Source of the DNA: Icerya purchasi
Taxonomy: Eukaryota > Arthropoda > Insecta > Hemiptera > Monophlebidae
Direction: 5' to 3'
NCBI GenBank assembly: GCA_039619475.1
Contig: CM077116.1
Span: 277,837,258-277,901,257, forward strand
DNA: 64,000 nucleotides
The translations under genes and the position numbers were made by a program. This document shows, one piece after another, positions 46,191 through 55,840 of the stretch. The notes below the pieces were generated by a model. The model saw only the letters and a program-made list of their open reading frames with translations. It had not been told where the DNA came from and ran no database searches. Numbering within the stretch: the first letter of the stretch is position 1; every line of letters begins with the position of its first letter.

Positions 46191-48907
46191 TCAGGTGATC
46201 GGCAGGGCGTCCCGACACCACTTCCGTTTTTTAAATCTCCTGGGAAGATTTCCTGGTAGGCTGCGCGTGTGCATTCGGTTTATATTTGGATTTGAACTGA
46301 ACTGCAACTTGTCGAAAAACCGTTGGTATTGCTGGACGTACCCTTCTTTGACGTCTGGTATTTGTAAGTCGGTATGAAGCGTTGAATTCGAGATGTATTT
46401 TGTAGCAGATGCGATAGAGCGCAGTATCTTGGACTGCTGCTGCTGGATCCTTAGGAGGTTGCTTTTACACGTGCTACCGTATAATTCTATGCCATATTTC
46501 CAAATTGGCGCCACAATTGAAAGATAGATGTTCCGCTTAGATTTAAGGTGCAGTGTTGATTTTGCAGACAGCAGAGGGTAAAGTAGTCTAGTGCAAGCTA
46601 TTATCTTTTTTCTAGTTTGAGCTACATGATAACGCCACGTCAGCCGTCTATCCATATATAAGCCGAGGTACTTGACAACATCTGTCTGCGGAATTTCCGC
46701 CTCGTGCAGTTTTAAACTAGGGCACGTAACCTGCTTGGTGGTGAACGTGATATGCTGACTTTTTGACGGGTTAAATACTATACGCCAGTTCTGAGCCATT
46801 TCAATATTCTATTTAAATGAATCTGCGCTGCTAAATTGGCATGGAACGGGCTACTGTTAGCCGCGAGAATGGCTATGTCGTCCGCAAATGTCGCCAGGAT
46901 TGTTTGACTCGATGTGGGTATGTCGGCGGTGAAGATGGAGTAGAGCAACGGACCAACTATACTACCCTGCGGCACGGATGATGCGATACTGAACTCCTCC
47001 GACAGCGTCTCGTTTATTCTTACAAAATATGAACGACCGGACAAATACGCTTTAAAGAACGCATAGAGTTTTTCGGGGAGAAACTGACGTAACTTGAAGA
47101 GCAGACCTGGGTGCCAGACCCTGTCAAACGCTTGGGAGACGTCTAAGAAGACCGCAGAGCATATTTCTTCTTTTTCGAGTGCAGCAGATATCCCGTCGAC
47201 CAGCCTGTGACACTGTTGTATTGTTGAGTGCGCATTACGAAACCCGAACTGGTGATTCGGGATTAGATTGATCTCTTGAATAAGCGATTCAACGCGTTTT
47301 GACACTAGCCTTTCCAGAGTTTTTGAAAGCGAGGGAAGAAGACTGATCGGACGGTAGGAAGTTGTTGCAGTTTGCGGCTTGCCTGATTTATGTAACATGA
47401 TGATGACCGACTTTTTCCAATTCTTTGCAAAGTATCCCAGCCTCATTATGCTGTTATAAATATAACACACGAGCACAATTGCCTTCTTTGGCAGGTGTGA
47501 TAAGATATCTGTAGTTATCCCGTCCAGACCTGGCGCCTTTTTTTGCGGGGCCGATAGAATAGATTGCAGTACTTCTTTCGGCGAGAAGTATTTTATGGTT
47601 CCCTGCGACGTTGGTTGTTTACGTAAAGCATCTTCCACAAATTCTGAGTGATCACTGTTTGCATCAGGATTGGGTTTGAATGTGTTGCTCAGACATAAGG
47701 CAAATGCATCAGCTTTCTGCTTGTCTGTCTTCGCCCACTGACCAGTGTTTAATTTAATATTGAACGGCTCAGGAGTTGGATGTAGCAACTTCCTCGTTTT
47801 GGCCCATAAGGATTTGTTGTTCCCATTCAGCGACTGTAGTTGATGATTGAATAAATGATTTTTATAGTCATTAATTTCTTTTTTTAATCTTCTTTGCAGC
47901 TCATTGTATAAGTTCTTGGATGACGGGTAGCGATTGCGCTGCCATTTTTTTCTAGCAGATCGGGTTTCTCTTATCGGTATTCTTAACCGTATGGGAACGT
48001 ACAGGTCCTCATTTCTTTGGCCGCTGCTTGTGCGAGTGGAACTTTTGCATGCGTTTTGAATTATTTCCGTTAGATTCTGCACCGCTCTATCTATGTCGTC
48101 TTCACACTTCAGCCTAATATTCAAGTTTACATCGTTTTCCACTAAGCTGGCGAAAGAGTTCCAATCTGTGTGTCTGCTACTAAGATGCCTCTGTTTGCAA
48201 AGTGATTTAGCCTTGGTGTCCAGTATGGCAATCACCGGAATGTGGTCCGAAGGAAGATCAATTACAGTTTTGCACTGTTTATTTTGATATTGGTGTAGTC
48301 CCCGCGTTACAAAGAAATCTAGCACATCGGGTACTCTGTTAGCGTGATTTGGCCAATACGTGGGTGACATAGGTGTAAGAACGCCGAGCGAGTTGTTGCA
48401 GAGAACTTGAGCTAGTCGACGTCCTGGCGCGTTAGTTGTTCTCGAACCCCACGTAGAGGATTTGGCATTGTAATCTCCACCGCATATGAATGCATTCCCG
48501 AGCTCTCTGAACATTGCATTGAAGTCCATTCGCGGTATGTAGAATCCAGGATGACAGTAGGTTGCAGCCACTGTGAGATCCTCGCGACTTGTCTGGATGG
48601 TGACTGCTACAATTTGGTACGCATAGTTACTTTTAGAAAATCTTTTATATTGGCAATATGAGCTTTTTACCATGACCATGGTGCCTCCATGAGCCGTACC
48701 GTCAGGATGATGCGCCGTATATACGGTATAGCCGTTCATCTTCATACTATGCGCGTGTATTAGGTGAGTTTCAGTGATCAAAGCGACATCAACCACATTC
48801 TGATGAAGGAAAATTTCCAAGTTGTTTTTCTTACCAGAGACACCGTTCGCATTCCACAGCATTACCACCAGGGAGTTTTGAGTGACTGTTTTTGCATTGT
48901 ATATCAT
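46191..48907 (-). pseudogene. Jockey-like ORF2: endonuclease/reverse transcriptase with one frameshift
   Basis: A first frame of 709 codons (48907-46778) is continued in another frame by 46799-46191 (202 codons), about 905 residues in all, the usual Jockey ORF2 size. The endonuclease has LWNANG (N19), ITETH (E46), GGDYNAKS (D145, N147), VPDVLDFF and PSDH (D221, H222). The RT has KAPGLDGI (457-464), YRPISLLPSLSKTLERLV (518-535), NHQFGFRNAHST (551-562), FLDVSQAFDRVWH (D589), SVPQGSIVGPLLYSIFT (644-660) and FADD (674-677). After the shift come NPSKSQHITF, VVKYLGLYMDRRLTW and PIWKYGIELYG. Only the frameshift near 46790 separates it from an intact protein; all catalytic residues of both domains lie before it. 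The start codon directly follows the ORF1 stop. Confidence 0.88.
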
Positions 48908-49306
48908 TTATGGGAGTAATCTGTCGATGACTTTTGTTAACAGCGATATTAGAGGGTTTATTAGTGTTTTAAATTCGCTTAAGAAAGAACTCAGCATTAT
49001 GGAGATGTTTTCTATATTATTGTTCCTACCATAGTTGATGCTGAAGTTTTCCTGATCACGAGGTAGAGAGTTACTAACGGTAGGCGCTCCCTTAATACCT
49101 GCATTACCTATTGCAGTAGAGTTCGTACCACTATTGTTCGTGGCAGGTATTTCGTAGTTATTCGCGTTGCCCACTGCGGTGATATTTGCGTAGGTCGGAC
49201 GAGTATTGTTAGCGTGCTGATGGTCGGGGTGTTGCATTTTATGTGGCGCTTCACTACCCACCCGATGCTGGGCAGTGGACATCCAGTTCTTGGGAAATTG
49301 CGACTG
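48908..49306 (-). pseudogene. Jockey-like ORF1 (gag-like), C-terminal fragment
   Basis: Open from 49306, just inside the break; the first ATG (49282) is internal, since SQFPKNW precedes it in frame as in gag-like proteins of this group. The fragment reads NNTRPTYANITAV, then a low-complexity Asn/Thr/Gly linker, and ends in a hydrophobic helix-like FLSEFKTLINPLISLLTKVI block, a usual end for Jockey ORF1 proteins. The zinc knuckles and RNA-binding region that should lie upstream are missing. Stop TAA (48910-48908) abuts the ORF2 ATG (48907-48905). Confidence 0.7.
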
Positions 49307-49309
49307 CTA

Positions 49310-49926
49310 GAATATTACAGACAGGTAAATAGAAATGAGAAATAAAATGCTCCAACTTGTACTCTGAGCAAAAATCAGCGATAGACGGAACAGAGGCAAA
49401 CCTGAAACATTACAGCAAATAGATGTGCGAAAATGGTGTAAATGCTCAGTAGAGGATTGAAGTACAACTAACCTCATTGATAGCCAAAGTTCGAAGAGAG
49501 ACGAATTTTTTTTTTTCTGCCACCTTTTAATTTAAAATATCACCGAAAAAATTATTATACAGGCACAATTTATCGAGAATAAATTACTAATGATAATTTC
49601 AACTAATCTCTGACTGTTTATGGGTGTAGATAATTTCAAAATTTAATTGAATTTTATACTCGTAGTTCTATCTGTAAAGTTTAGTCTTTTAACTTTCTTT
49701 GCAACAGACAGAAAAACGATTCGAATATCCGGTGAAAATCAATTAAAAAAACGATTTACATCATGAAATTGATAACTTAACATATTTTTTCTTACATTAT
49801 GCTATTTCGTCACTTGGTGAATCCAGTGTTCATGTCCATATCCATCTATATTTATGAACATTGTGTGATAACATTTTCAAAATCAAAAAAATTAATTATT
49901 GATTACATTTATTTCTTGTTAACAGT
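49310..49926. other. No gene seen
   Basis: AT-rich; ends in a pyrimidine/AG stretch (TTTCTTGTTAACAG) that could be a splice acceptor for the next feature. Confidence 0.4.
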
Positions 49927-50194
49927 GTAACAGATTTACCATTGTCGTTGGTTAACAAAGTGCTAGTCAATGAATAACGGTTTAGAATTTGAATCGATAT
50001 TTGGAATGGGTATTACTCATGAGCCGACACTATCACCGGACATGAAGACATCTTACGTGAAAGACAACAATGGTATTTCACCGCTAATACCAACACCGGC
50101 TCATCGGCTAATGTTGAAGTCGACATCTATGATCAAGCAGTCGAGTATTACTAAATTTATTAATACAGCTGTCAATAAACGAGTTCTAAACAAT
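49927..50194 (+). CDS. Candidate host exon, first coding exon of an unknown gene
   Basis: An ATG at 49970 opens a frame of 77 codons with non-repetitive, normal-looking amino-acid use (FESIFGMGITHEP.., PLIPTPAHRLMLKSTSMIKQ, SITKFINTAVNKR). At about 50195 the frame meets GTAAGTAG, a strong donor consensus, shortly before its stop. Upstream, TTTCTTGTTAACAG ends at about 49926, a fair acceptor, and an in-frame TAG at 49964 means translation would start at the ATG. It would thus be a 5' UTR plus first coding exon. I do not recognise the protein. No neighbouring exon was found; the next element downstream is an inverted repeat. It could equally be a chance frame or an unrecognised element. Confidence 0.35.
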
Positions 50195-50360
50195 AGTAAG
50201 TAGAAAATATTACAATGTTAGAAATATTACGATGGAGAAATGTGCAATTTCTGATGAGAGTAGAAGTAAAGAAAAATGTTATGCAAACTGTTTGTTATCG
50301 TGGTAAATCTGTTTTTACCTTTCTGCTAAATCAAAATTTTCGTAAATAGAATCTACTTAA

Positions 50361-50480
50361 GAAAACAATTTACGATAAACACCATGTTTAAAAAGCTAAT
50401 CTTAAAACTTAAAGTTTCAAAAAGCTTACACTTACCGTCATCGGAAACTTTAAACATGATGTCTAACGTGAATTGTTTTC
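50361..50480. repeat. Imperfect 30-bp inverted repeat
   Basis: The arms at 50361-50390 (GAAAACAATTTACGATAAAC and ten more bases) and 50451-50480 match at 26 of 30 positions. Within the 60-bp loop AAAGTTTC faces GGAAACTTT, extending the pairing potential. Could be a small foldback element or a hairpin transcript in the possible intron after 50194. Confidence 0.6.
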
Positions 50481-51461
50481 CTAATTATATCCACCGTGGA
50501 AGTTTTAAATGTTTAATTAGGATCTACTTTTCAAGAAGATAAAATAAAAAAAGTTAATAAAAAATTTAATAGTTTAAAAAAAAAAAATTAAATTTTTTAT
50601 ACTGCGCATTATTATTTAATACGCTTGCCTGTATCATAGGAGATATATCCAGATAGGAAAAAAGTTTAAATTTTCTACCACGTATTAAATTGTAATGTCA
50701 AATTGACCTCTTCTGTTGCACTGAATAAGGACGTCGCCATTTCATAAACTGAAACATCGTCTGGGTAAAAATGTAACAAATTTTTTTCTTTTTTATTATT
50801 GCTTTAAAAATTTTTTTTTTTTTTTTTTTTACAAGTGGAATTTAATAAAACGGTCGACTAGGAACGGCTATATTACCACAACAACTCCCTGTAAATTTCA
50901 GTGTTAAAACACCATTAGACAGCTTAAACCGGAGAGTGTAACTGACTTTATTGTTTTAAAGATGCTTGATAAATAATAAAAAATACTGTAAACAAAACAC
51001 GAAACAAAGCCGGTTTTGGGCGCTGAAAAGATCAAAGGGCGGATAATAAAAACCAAAATCGTTAAGCATTTTCTTATTTAAAATCAATTCTAAATAAAAA
51101 ATAACAGTTCAAACGAACAAATGTTAAAAGAAGACCAACAAGTGACGTAAAGGTTAGAAAAAGGTTTCGGGACCACAGTTTAATGTCTATAAAATCAATC
51201 AAACTTCCCTTAAACACTTTTTTAAAGAAAAAAATAAAATTTACGCTTCTCGAGGGAAAATAATATACTCGTAATGAATACATTGCCTTATCATTTTACC
51301 ATGTTTATGCGATATATATCCCCAGTCTTATTGCTCGAGGTTCCGAGTGTCGCGACCACTTATTCGTACATTCTAGCTGTACAGAATAGATATATATATA
51401 TATATATATTATTTCTTTAGTAATACAAATCGTAATATAAATTACTATTGAATATAAGTTG
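50481..51461. other. No gene seen
   Basis: AT-rich with T runs near 50811-50830. No recognised feature. Confidence 0.4.
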
Positions 51462-52025
51462 TTTTTTTTTTTTTTGAAAATATATATATTTATCATCATT
51501 TACACATTGTCTCATCAAGCTAAACGCTTGTCGACGAGTTTCCTTATATCTAATAATTCCTATACTATATTACTTACTTATATATTTATACGTATCGCCG
51601 CGCAAATATTTGTTACAACTTATCCTATTTTTTACTTCCTTCTAACTTATCTATAACTAATCCATTATTTGTTTAAATTTTATTCTGTCCCTTTTCATTC
51701 CCCTTTGTTTTCACTTTTATTAGTTACTGTTTTCCGAACCCTTTACTCTTATTTAATGCTTATTATTATTCCTATATTTCCCTCTTTCCGCAACCAGTCC
51801 TTTATTTTCCTTTTTTTTCGCCCCAACTTTTTCCTTCTCTATTATTTATTTAGGCATTTTATTTAACAACTGAGTTATAATGTATTTGTCAGTAGCTAAC
51901 GGCAGTTTATACAAAAATTTTTCCCTCAGCCCGTATTCTATTTCTCTCCTTTTCACCAGTTCTATTTCCTTTCCTATCATTATGTATTCCCATTTTTTAT
52001 AAATAAGTACATTCCTATTATTTCA
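51462..52025 (-). mobile_element. Unidentified retroposon 3' end with A-tail
   Basis: On the minus strand the sequence ends in AGACAATGTGTAAATGATGA, a TA-rich stretch and a 14-15-bp A-tail (T run at 51461-51475). Upstream (52005-51852) a frame reads KKWEYIMIGKEIELVKRREI and then EYGLREKFLYKLPLATDKYI before a stop, lysine/glutamate-rich and purine-biased. That could be the end of a LINE ORF or simply purine-rich 3' UTR. The family is not recognised. Confidence 0.4.
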
Positions 52026-52564
52026 CTTTTAGTCACGAATTTATGATCTTTGAATTTAAAATATTCTTTTTTATTGTGGTTATGTACCGGAAGCATCTAT
52101 ACTCCAAATTCAGGGCAACCGTCTGATCAACATCTATTCCCTGTGTTAAGATACAAATGTTTCCAGCCTCAACAACTGACCAAACAGCAACATTTACGTT
52201 ACACATACTATGATTTCACATCGGTCTTCCAATTTCCGAATAAATTTAATAATCATTTGATATTTTGCGATATTGACGTGATTTTAAACACAAAAATTAT
52301 ATAATTTTTAAAAAATGTTTTTTGATGATTTGAGTGTTTTAATAAACTAAAAGTTAATAAATTGAGCTTTTAAATATAGCAATTGAAATCAATAAAGTTA
52401 TATATTTGGCAGAGGTAGTTTTCTAAAATAAGTTTATTTCCTATGTTTATTAAAATAACAAAAATAACACATATTGCCTAGACATCAGAATACTTAGATT
52501 CCATGTTTCCATACCGAGAAAACGCAAATCAGATTGCATGTAAAACGTATGTACCGCTTACATG
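52026..52564. other. No gene seen
   Basis: An 84-codon plus-strand frame (52050-52304) lacks motifs. Otherwise AT-rich. Confidence 0.4.
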
Positions 52565-54350
52565 AAAAATCTATAGTTTGTTTTTATAAATATATAAGTT
52601 AAAACCAGTATTGGCCGGTGGTTCTTGAGTAATAGAATTTCTTAAAACGAAACATCTTTTAGCCTCAGTTGTTGCCATGAGAATTGTGCAAAGTAATTTG
52701 AGTAAACGTGTACCTTCATTAAATGTCCTTTTAAGTTTATTTGTTAACAGAAAATTTAATACATTAGCTACACCAGACATTGATCTGAATTTTTGTGCTC
52801 CGTAAATAGGTAAAAAATCGTTGTTTAAATTTATTTTATTTAGAAATGAATAAATTGAACACGTGATCCTTACCTTTTCTTCAAAGAATTGGAAATCTGT
52901 CAATTAAAAATAATGTAGATGCTATGAATTGGCCTAAGAATGAAAATCTTTCCATCAATATAATATCACACACTTCTTTTGCCTCAATTTTCAAATTTTC
53001 ATTGTTTAGTTTTCTTTTTTTACCGAGAAAACTTGAACTAATTTCATTATTAGTGCTATTTCTGATATTTTGATATTCGCTTTAAAAAATCCGAAACGTG
53101 ATTTTTGTGTGACAGGAGAATTAATGTTCCTTTTTTGAAGTAAATATCTGTAAGTGGTATCCTGTTTAAAAAAAAAAAAAGGCGCTAAAAACCAAAAAAA
53201 AGCATAACTTTTAAGAATTTTTCTAAAACCAGCACCTGATAAACTGTACTATTATTTTATACATCATTTGATTTTAAAAGTTTTTCAAAGAAATTAACAA
53301 CATCTTTTTTGTAAATAAAAACTGCATCTGCGATCTTTAAATAGAAATTCCATCTAATTGTAGAAGTTTGTGGCAGCCATTTTTGCATAGTTCTATCTTA
53401 TATCGCAGTTCATTACGGACTATTTTTAAAAAAATATACAAGGTCCTTGTAGATTTGAAAAAAACTTGCGAACCTAATTTGTTGAGGATCCTTCACTCGT
53501 TACTAAGTTAACTTGATGAGCATGACGGTAAATGTATTAGCATAAGCATAAGTTTGTTTTGGAATTGCTTGCACGCCCCGAGAAAAAACAGACATAACAG
53601 ATCGTCATAAATTTGGGCAATTAGATTGTTAGAATTTTCATTTACTTTACGGATTTTAAGTTGCTCAAGTAAGCTTGTTGAAAATATTTGTCTATCATGT
53701 TTTACAGGAGCAGAAGAAATCCCAAAACTTTTTCACCGCCTTACCCTTATAAATATAACGGTAAACAATAGCCATTTGAAACTTTACTAGTTTTGTCCGC
53801 AATTGCTGATAAAAAAAATGCTTCCTTCATCTGTTCTTAAATATCTTCTTGGCATGCCTCCAACATGACATCTAATATTTCATTTTGAATTGTTTTTGAT
53901 GTTCCTTCGGAATACTGTTCCTTTTTTTAAATGAAGTTTACGTGCAGCATCTAATTCTAGATTGAAATTTACTAAACCTTTAAAAATTCCAAGATTAGAG
54001 GATGTTTTCGATTTATTATGATTTCGCACGGCCCATTCAAAATCACTACAAAAGCAAACATAATTAAAATATTAAGAATGTACCTATTATGTCTAACTTT
54101 TTCTTTATTTTGATCCTTTTTTTTTTCCCTGCACGCACTGATTAATTGTGAGACTTTATGAACTGAACTAAGCAATGTAAATTTTAAAATATTTTTAATA
54201 TCCATAGCAGATGAGTCACGCTTTTTAATGCAATAAATTAAGCGATTTATATCAATAATGCCAGTTATCGTCCATAATTCTTCACCACCAAATAAATTAC
54301 AGGGAAAACTGACGCACGCATTTTTTACATCACACCCACACAACTATTCA
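52565..54350 (-). pseudogene. ZMYM1-like hAT transposase remnant
   Basis: Minus-strand frames preserve both ends of a ZMYM1-type hAT transposase domain. In 54343-53972: LWTITGIIDINRLIYCIKKR, SSAMDIKNILKF, QLISACREKKKDQNKEKVRH and NRYILNILIMF..ILNGPCEI, matching the GxxDxNxL..KHExSxxH..L......QL..A......HNExVxxNRxILxxLI.C..F.G..EI pattern near the start of the domain. In 52903-52571: LLKLLCTILMATTEAKRCFVL, matching the C-terminal LL.xxxTIPVTTAEAERSFSxL block. The 1 kb between is broken by many stops and frameshifts but keeps the expected spacing. Terminal repeats were not located. It is more complete than, and a possible former source type for, the deleted hAT copies nearby, though a subfamily link is not shown. 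Confidence 0.75.
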
Positions 54351-54799
54351 CTATTAGTATAAAATTCTTTCTTAAAAATTCGTTTAAATTGTCTTTTACC
54401 TGACGAAACTAATTGTTACATTTAAATATTTGGCAATAGTTTCTTAATTTTTTTGATTCGGAGTTGTTGCTCAACAGCAATATTACAGAATAAATTTGTT
54501 TGTTCTTTGTCGAATTAATTTTTGAATAAGATATTAACAAAGTAAATCCGCAACGCACACAAAAGAAAATAAATAAAACGTGCAATATTTAAACAAAAAC
54601 TATTAGAAATGAATGAACATAAACTAAACCGTATATTTTACTAATATCCGAATAACTTGATTAACGCATCCAATAATGATTCATATTTTTAACATTGATT
54701 TGATTTTCTGATTAAAATAATTATTGTTTACTTCGAAAGATGCTATTTTATGCAAGTAAAATGGTATAAGAAACCATTAATTTACCGGTACAAATAATA
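54351..54799. other. No gene seen
   Basis: AT-rich, no recognised feature. Confidence 0.4.
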
Positions 54800-54807
54800 C
54801 TTATTGA

Positions 54808-55840
54808 CAGGCCCGGACTAAGTGTATGATAGGCCCTGGGCTATAGAAATATTAAGAGTCCTTTTCGGAAGTGACAAAATTATCAGTCTTATAGAATAAC
54901 TAAATTTCCTTTAATTTAAATTAATTATATTATTTTTAATTCACAAATTAACATATAATGTAAACAAAACTAAATATCATGTAGACAATGGGTAGAATTT
55001 TCGATGCCAAAAAAAATATATACATATATTTTTTTCTTGTTTTTTTCTTTCTGCAAATTCTTGTATAATATCGTTAAAATCTATCTGTTTCGATCATTAT
55101 TCTTCATAATGTCGATAATCTATGATCTGGCATGGTTGATCTGTACATATTTTTTATTCTTTTTAATATCGAAAAAGATTTTTCCGCCTCACAATTTTTA
55201 ATCGATATAGTTACAAGTATTCTATACATAATATAAATATTTGGAAAAACATCTATTATTGCACGTTTAACCATTCATGTCGGTGATGGGAGCCTCTTGG
55301 AGGCCCCTTTATAAGGCGGGACCCGGGGCTGCAGCCCCCCTAAATCCAGGCCAGCTTTGAAGATTGCTTAATTGGTTTTAATTTATTAGAAGAGAGGACC
55401 TCCAACCGTGCATCGTGGAATTTTTTATCTAAACGACTACTGATATGCTTCTCAAAATCAATTATCGGTATTGCGGTATTAGGTACGGGATTGAAGTATG
55501 CTTGTTCTTTGACAGCTTGGTCCATTAATTTGCTGCTTGGGATGTCATTATGGCCCGGAGTCCATACGAAGATTATTTGATGAGGCGTATTTTGCGGTGC
55601 AGAAATGATTTTCTTTGCCCTGGGGTATTGTGTATGATCGTGAAACTTAAACAAACTTTGTAGTAATCTTAAGGAGTCGCTCCAAACTAAATTTTTGTCC
55701 GAAGAAACAATAAGGATGGCTATGAAAACAGCATAAAGTTCGGCAGACAAAGCGGAGTAGAGTGAAGGTAACGAGCACCAACTTGTATCGAACTGATCTG
55801 ATACTACAGCATTCGCCCCCCCCCCCCTAAATCCAGGCCT
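54808..55840 (-). mobile_element. hAT element copy B with an internal foreign patch
   Basis: The left end CAGGCCCGGACTAAG (54808-54822) and following 200 bp align closely with copy A. The minus strand at about 55195-55060 encodes NCEAEKSFSILKRIKNMYRS and TMPDHRLSTL, the hAT C-terminal block. From 55265 to 55352 it continues into the other end type (..GGCCCCTTTATAAGG.. to CCCCCCTAAATCCAGGCC), shared with the start of copy C. That terminal word occurs twice, at 55335-55352 and 55822-55839, flanking 469 bp of LINE RNase H sequence. A clean 8-bp target duplication could not be read, so the true outer boundary (about 55352 or 55840) is open. Confidence 0.7.
55353..55821 (-). pseudogene. LINE RNase H fragment patched into hAT copy B
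   Basis: The minus-strand frame reads, in order, SLYSALSAELYAVFIAILIV (catalytic Glu of AELYA kept), KNLVWSDSLRLLQSL (SDS, catalytic Asp kept), IIFVWTPGHNDIPSSKLMDQ (WTPGHxxIxGNExxD, with His and final Asp kept) and AVKEQAYF. It then runs on to a stop at 55340 after SSRLDKKFHDARLEVLSSNK. This is most of an RNase H domain of an I/LOA/R1-type LINE with an open frame; the RT before and zinc-knuckle tail after are absent, and there is no A-tail. It is bounded by the 18-bp hAT-end repeat on both sides. Confidence 0.75.

Larger units (their letters stand above)
45905..49309 (-). mobile_element. Jockey-like LINE, 5'-truncated in ORF1, nearly intact ORF2
   Basis: Minus-strand element of about 3.4 kb: the C-terminal part of ORF1 (48908-49306), ORF2 (46191-48907, one frameshift), a 3' UTR of about 245 nt and an A-rich tail seen as T runs at 45907-45943. 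ORF1 is cut near 49306, where an in-frame stop and unrelated sequence begin, so the copy is 5'-truncated. Domain order (gag-like ORF1, then endonuclease, then RT, no RNase H) and residue style fit the Jockey group. A single frame change in 900 codons indicates a young insertion. Confidence 0.85.
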
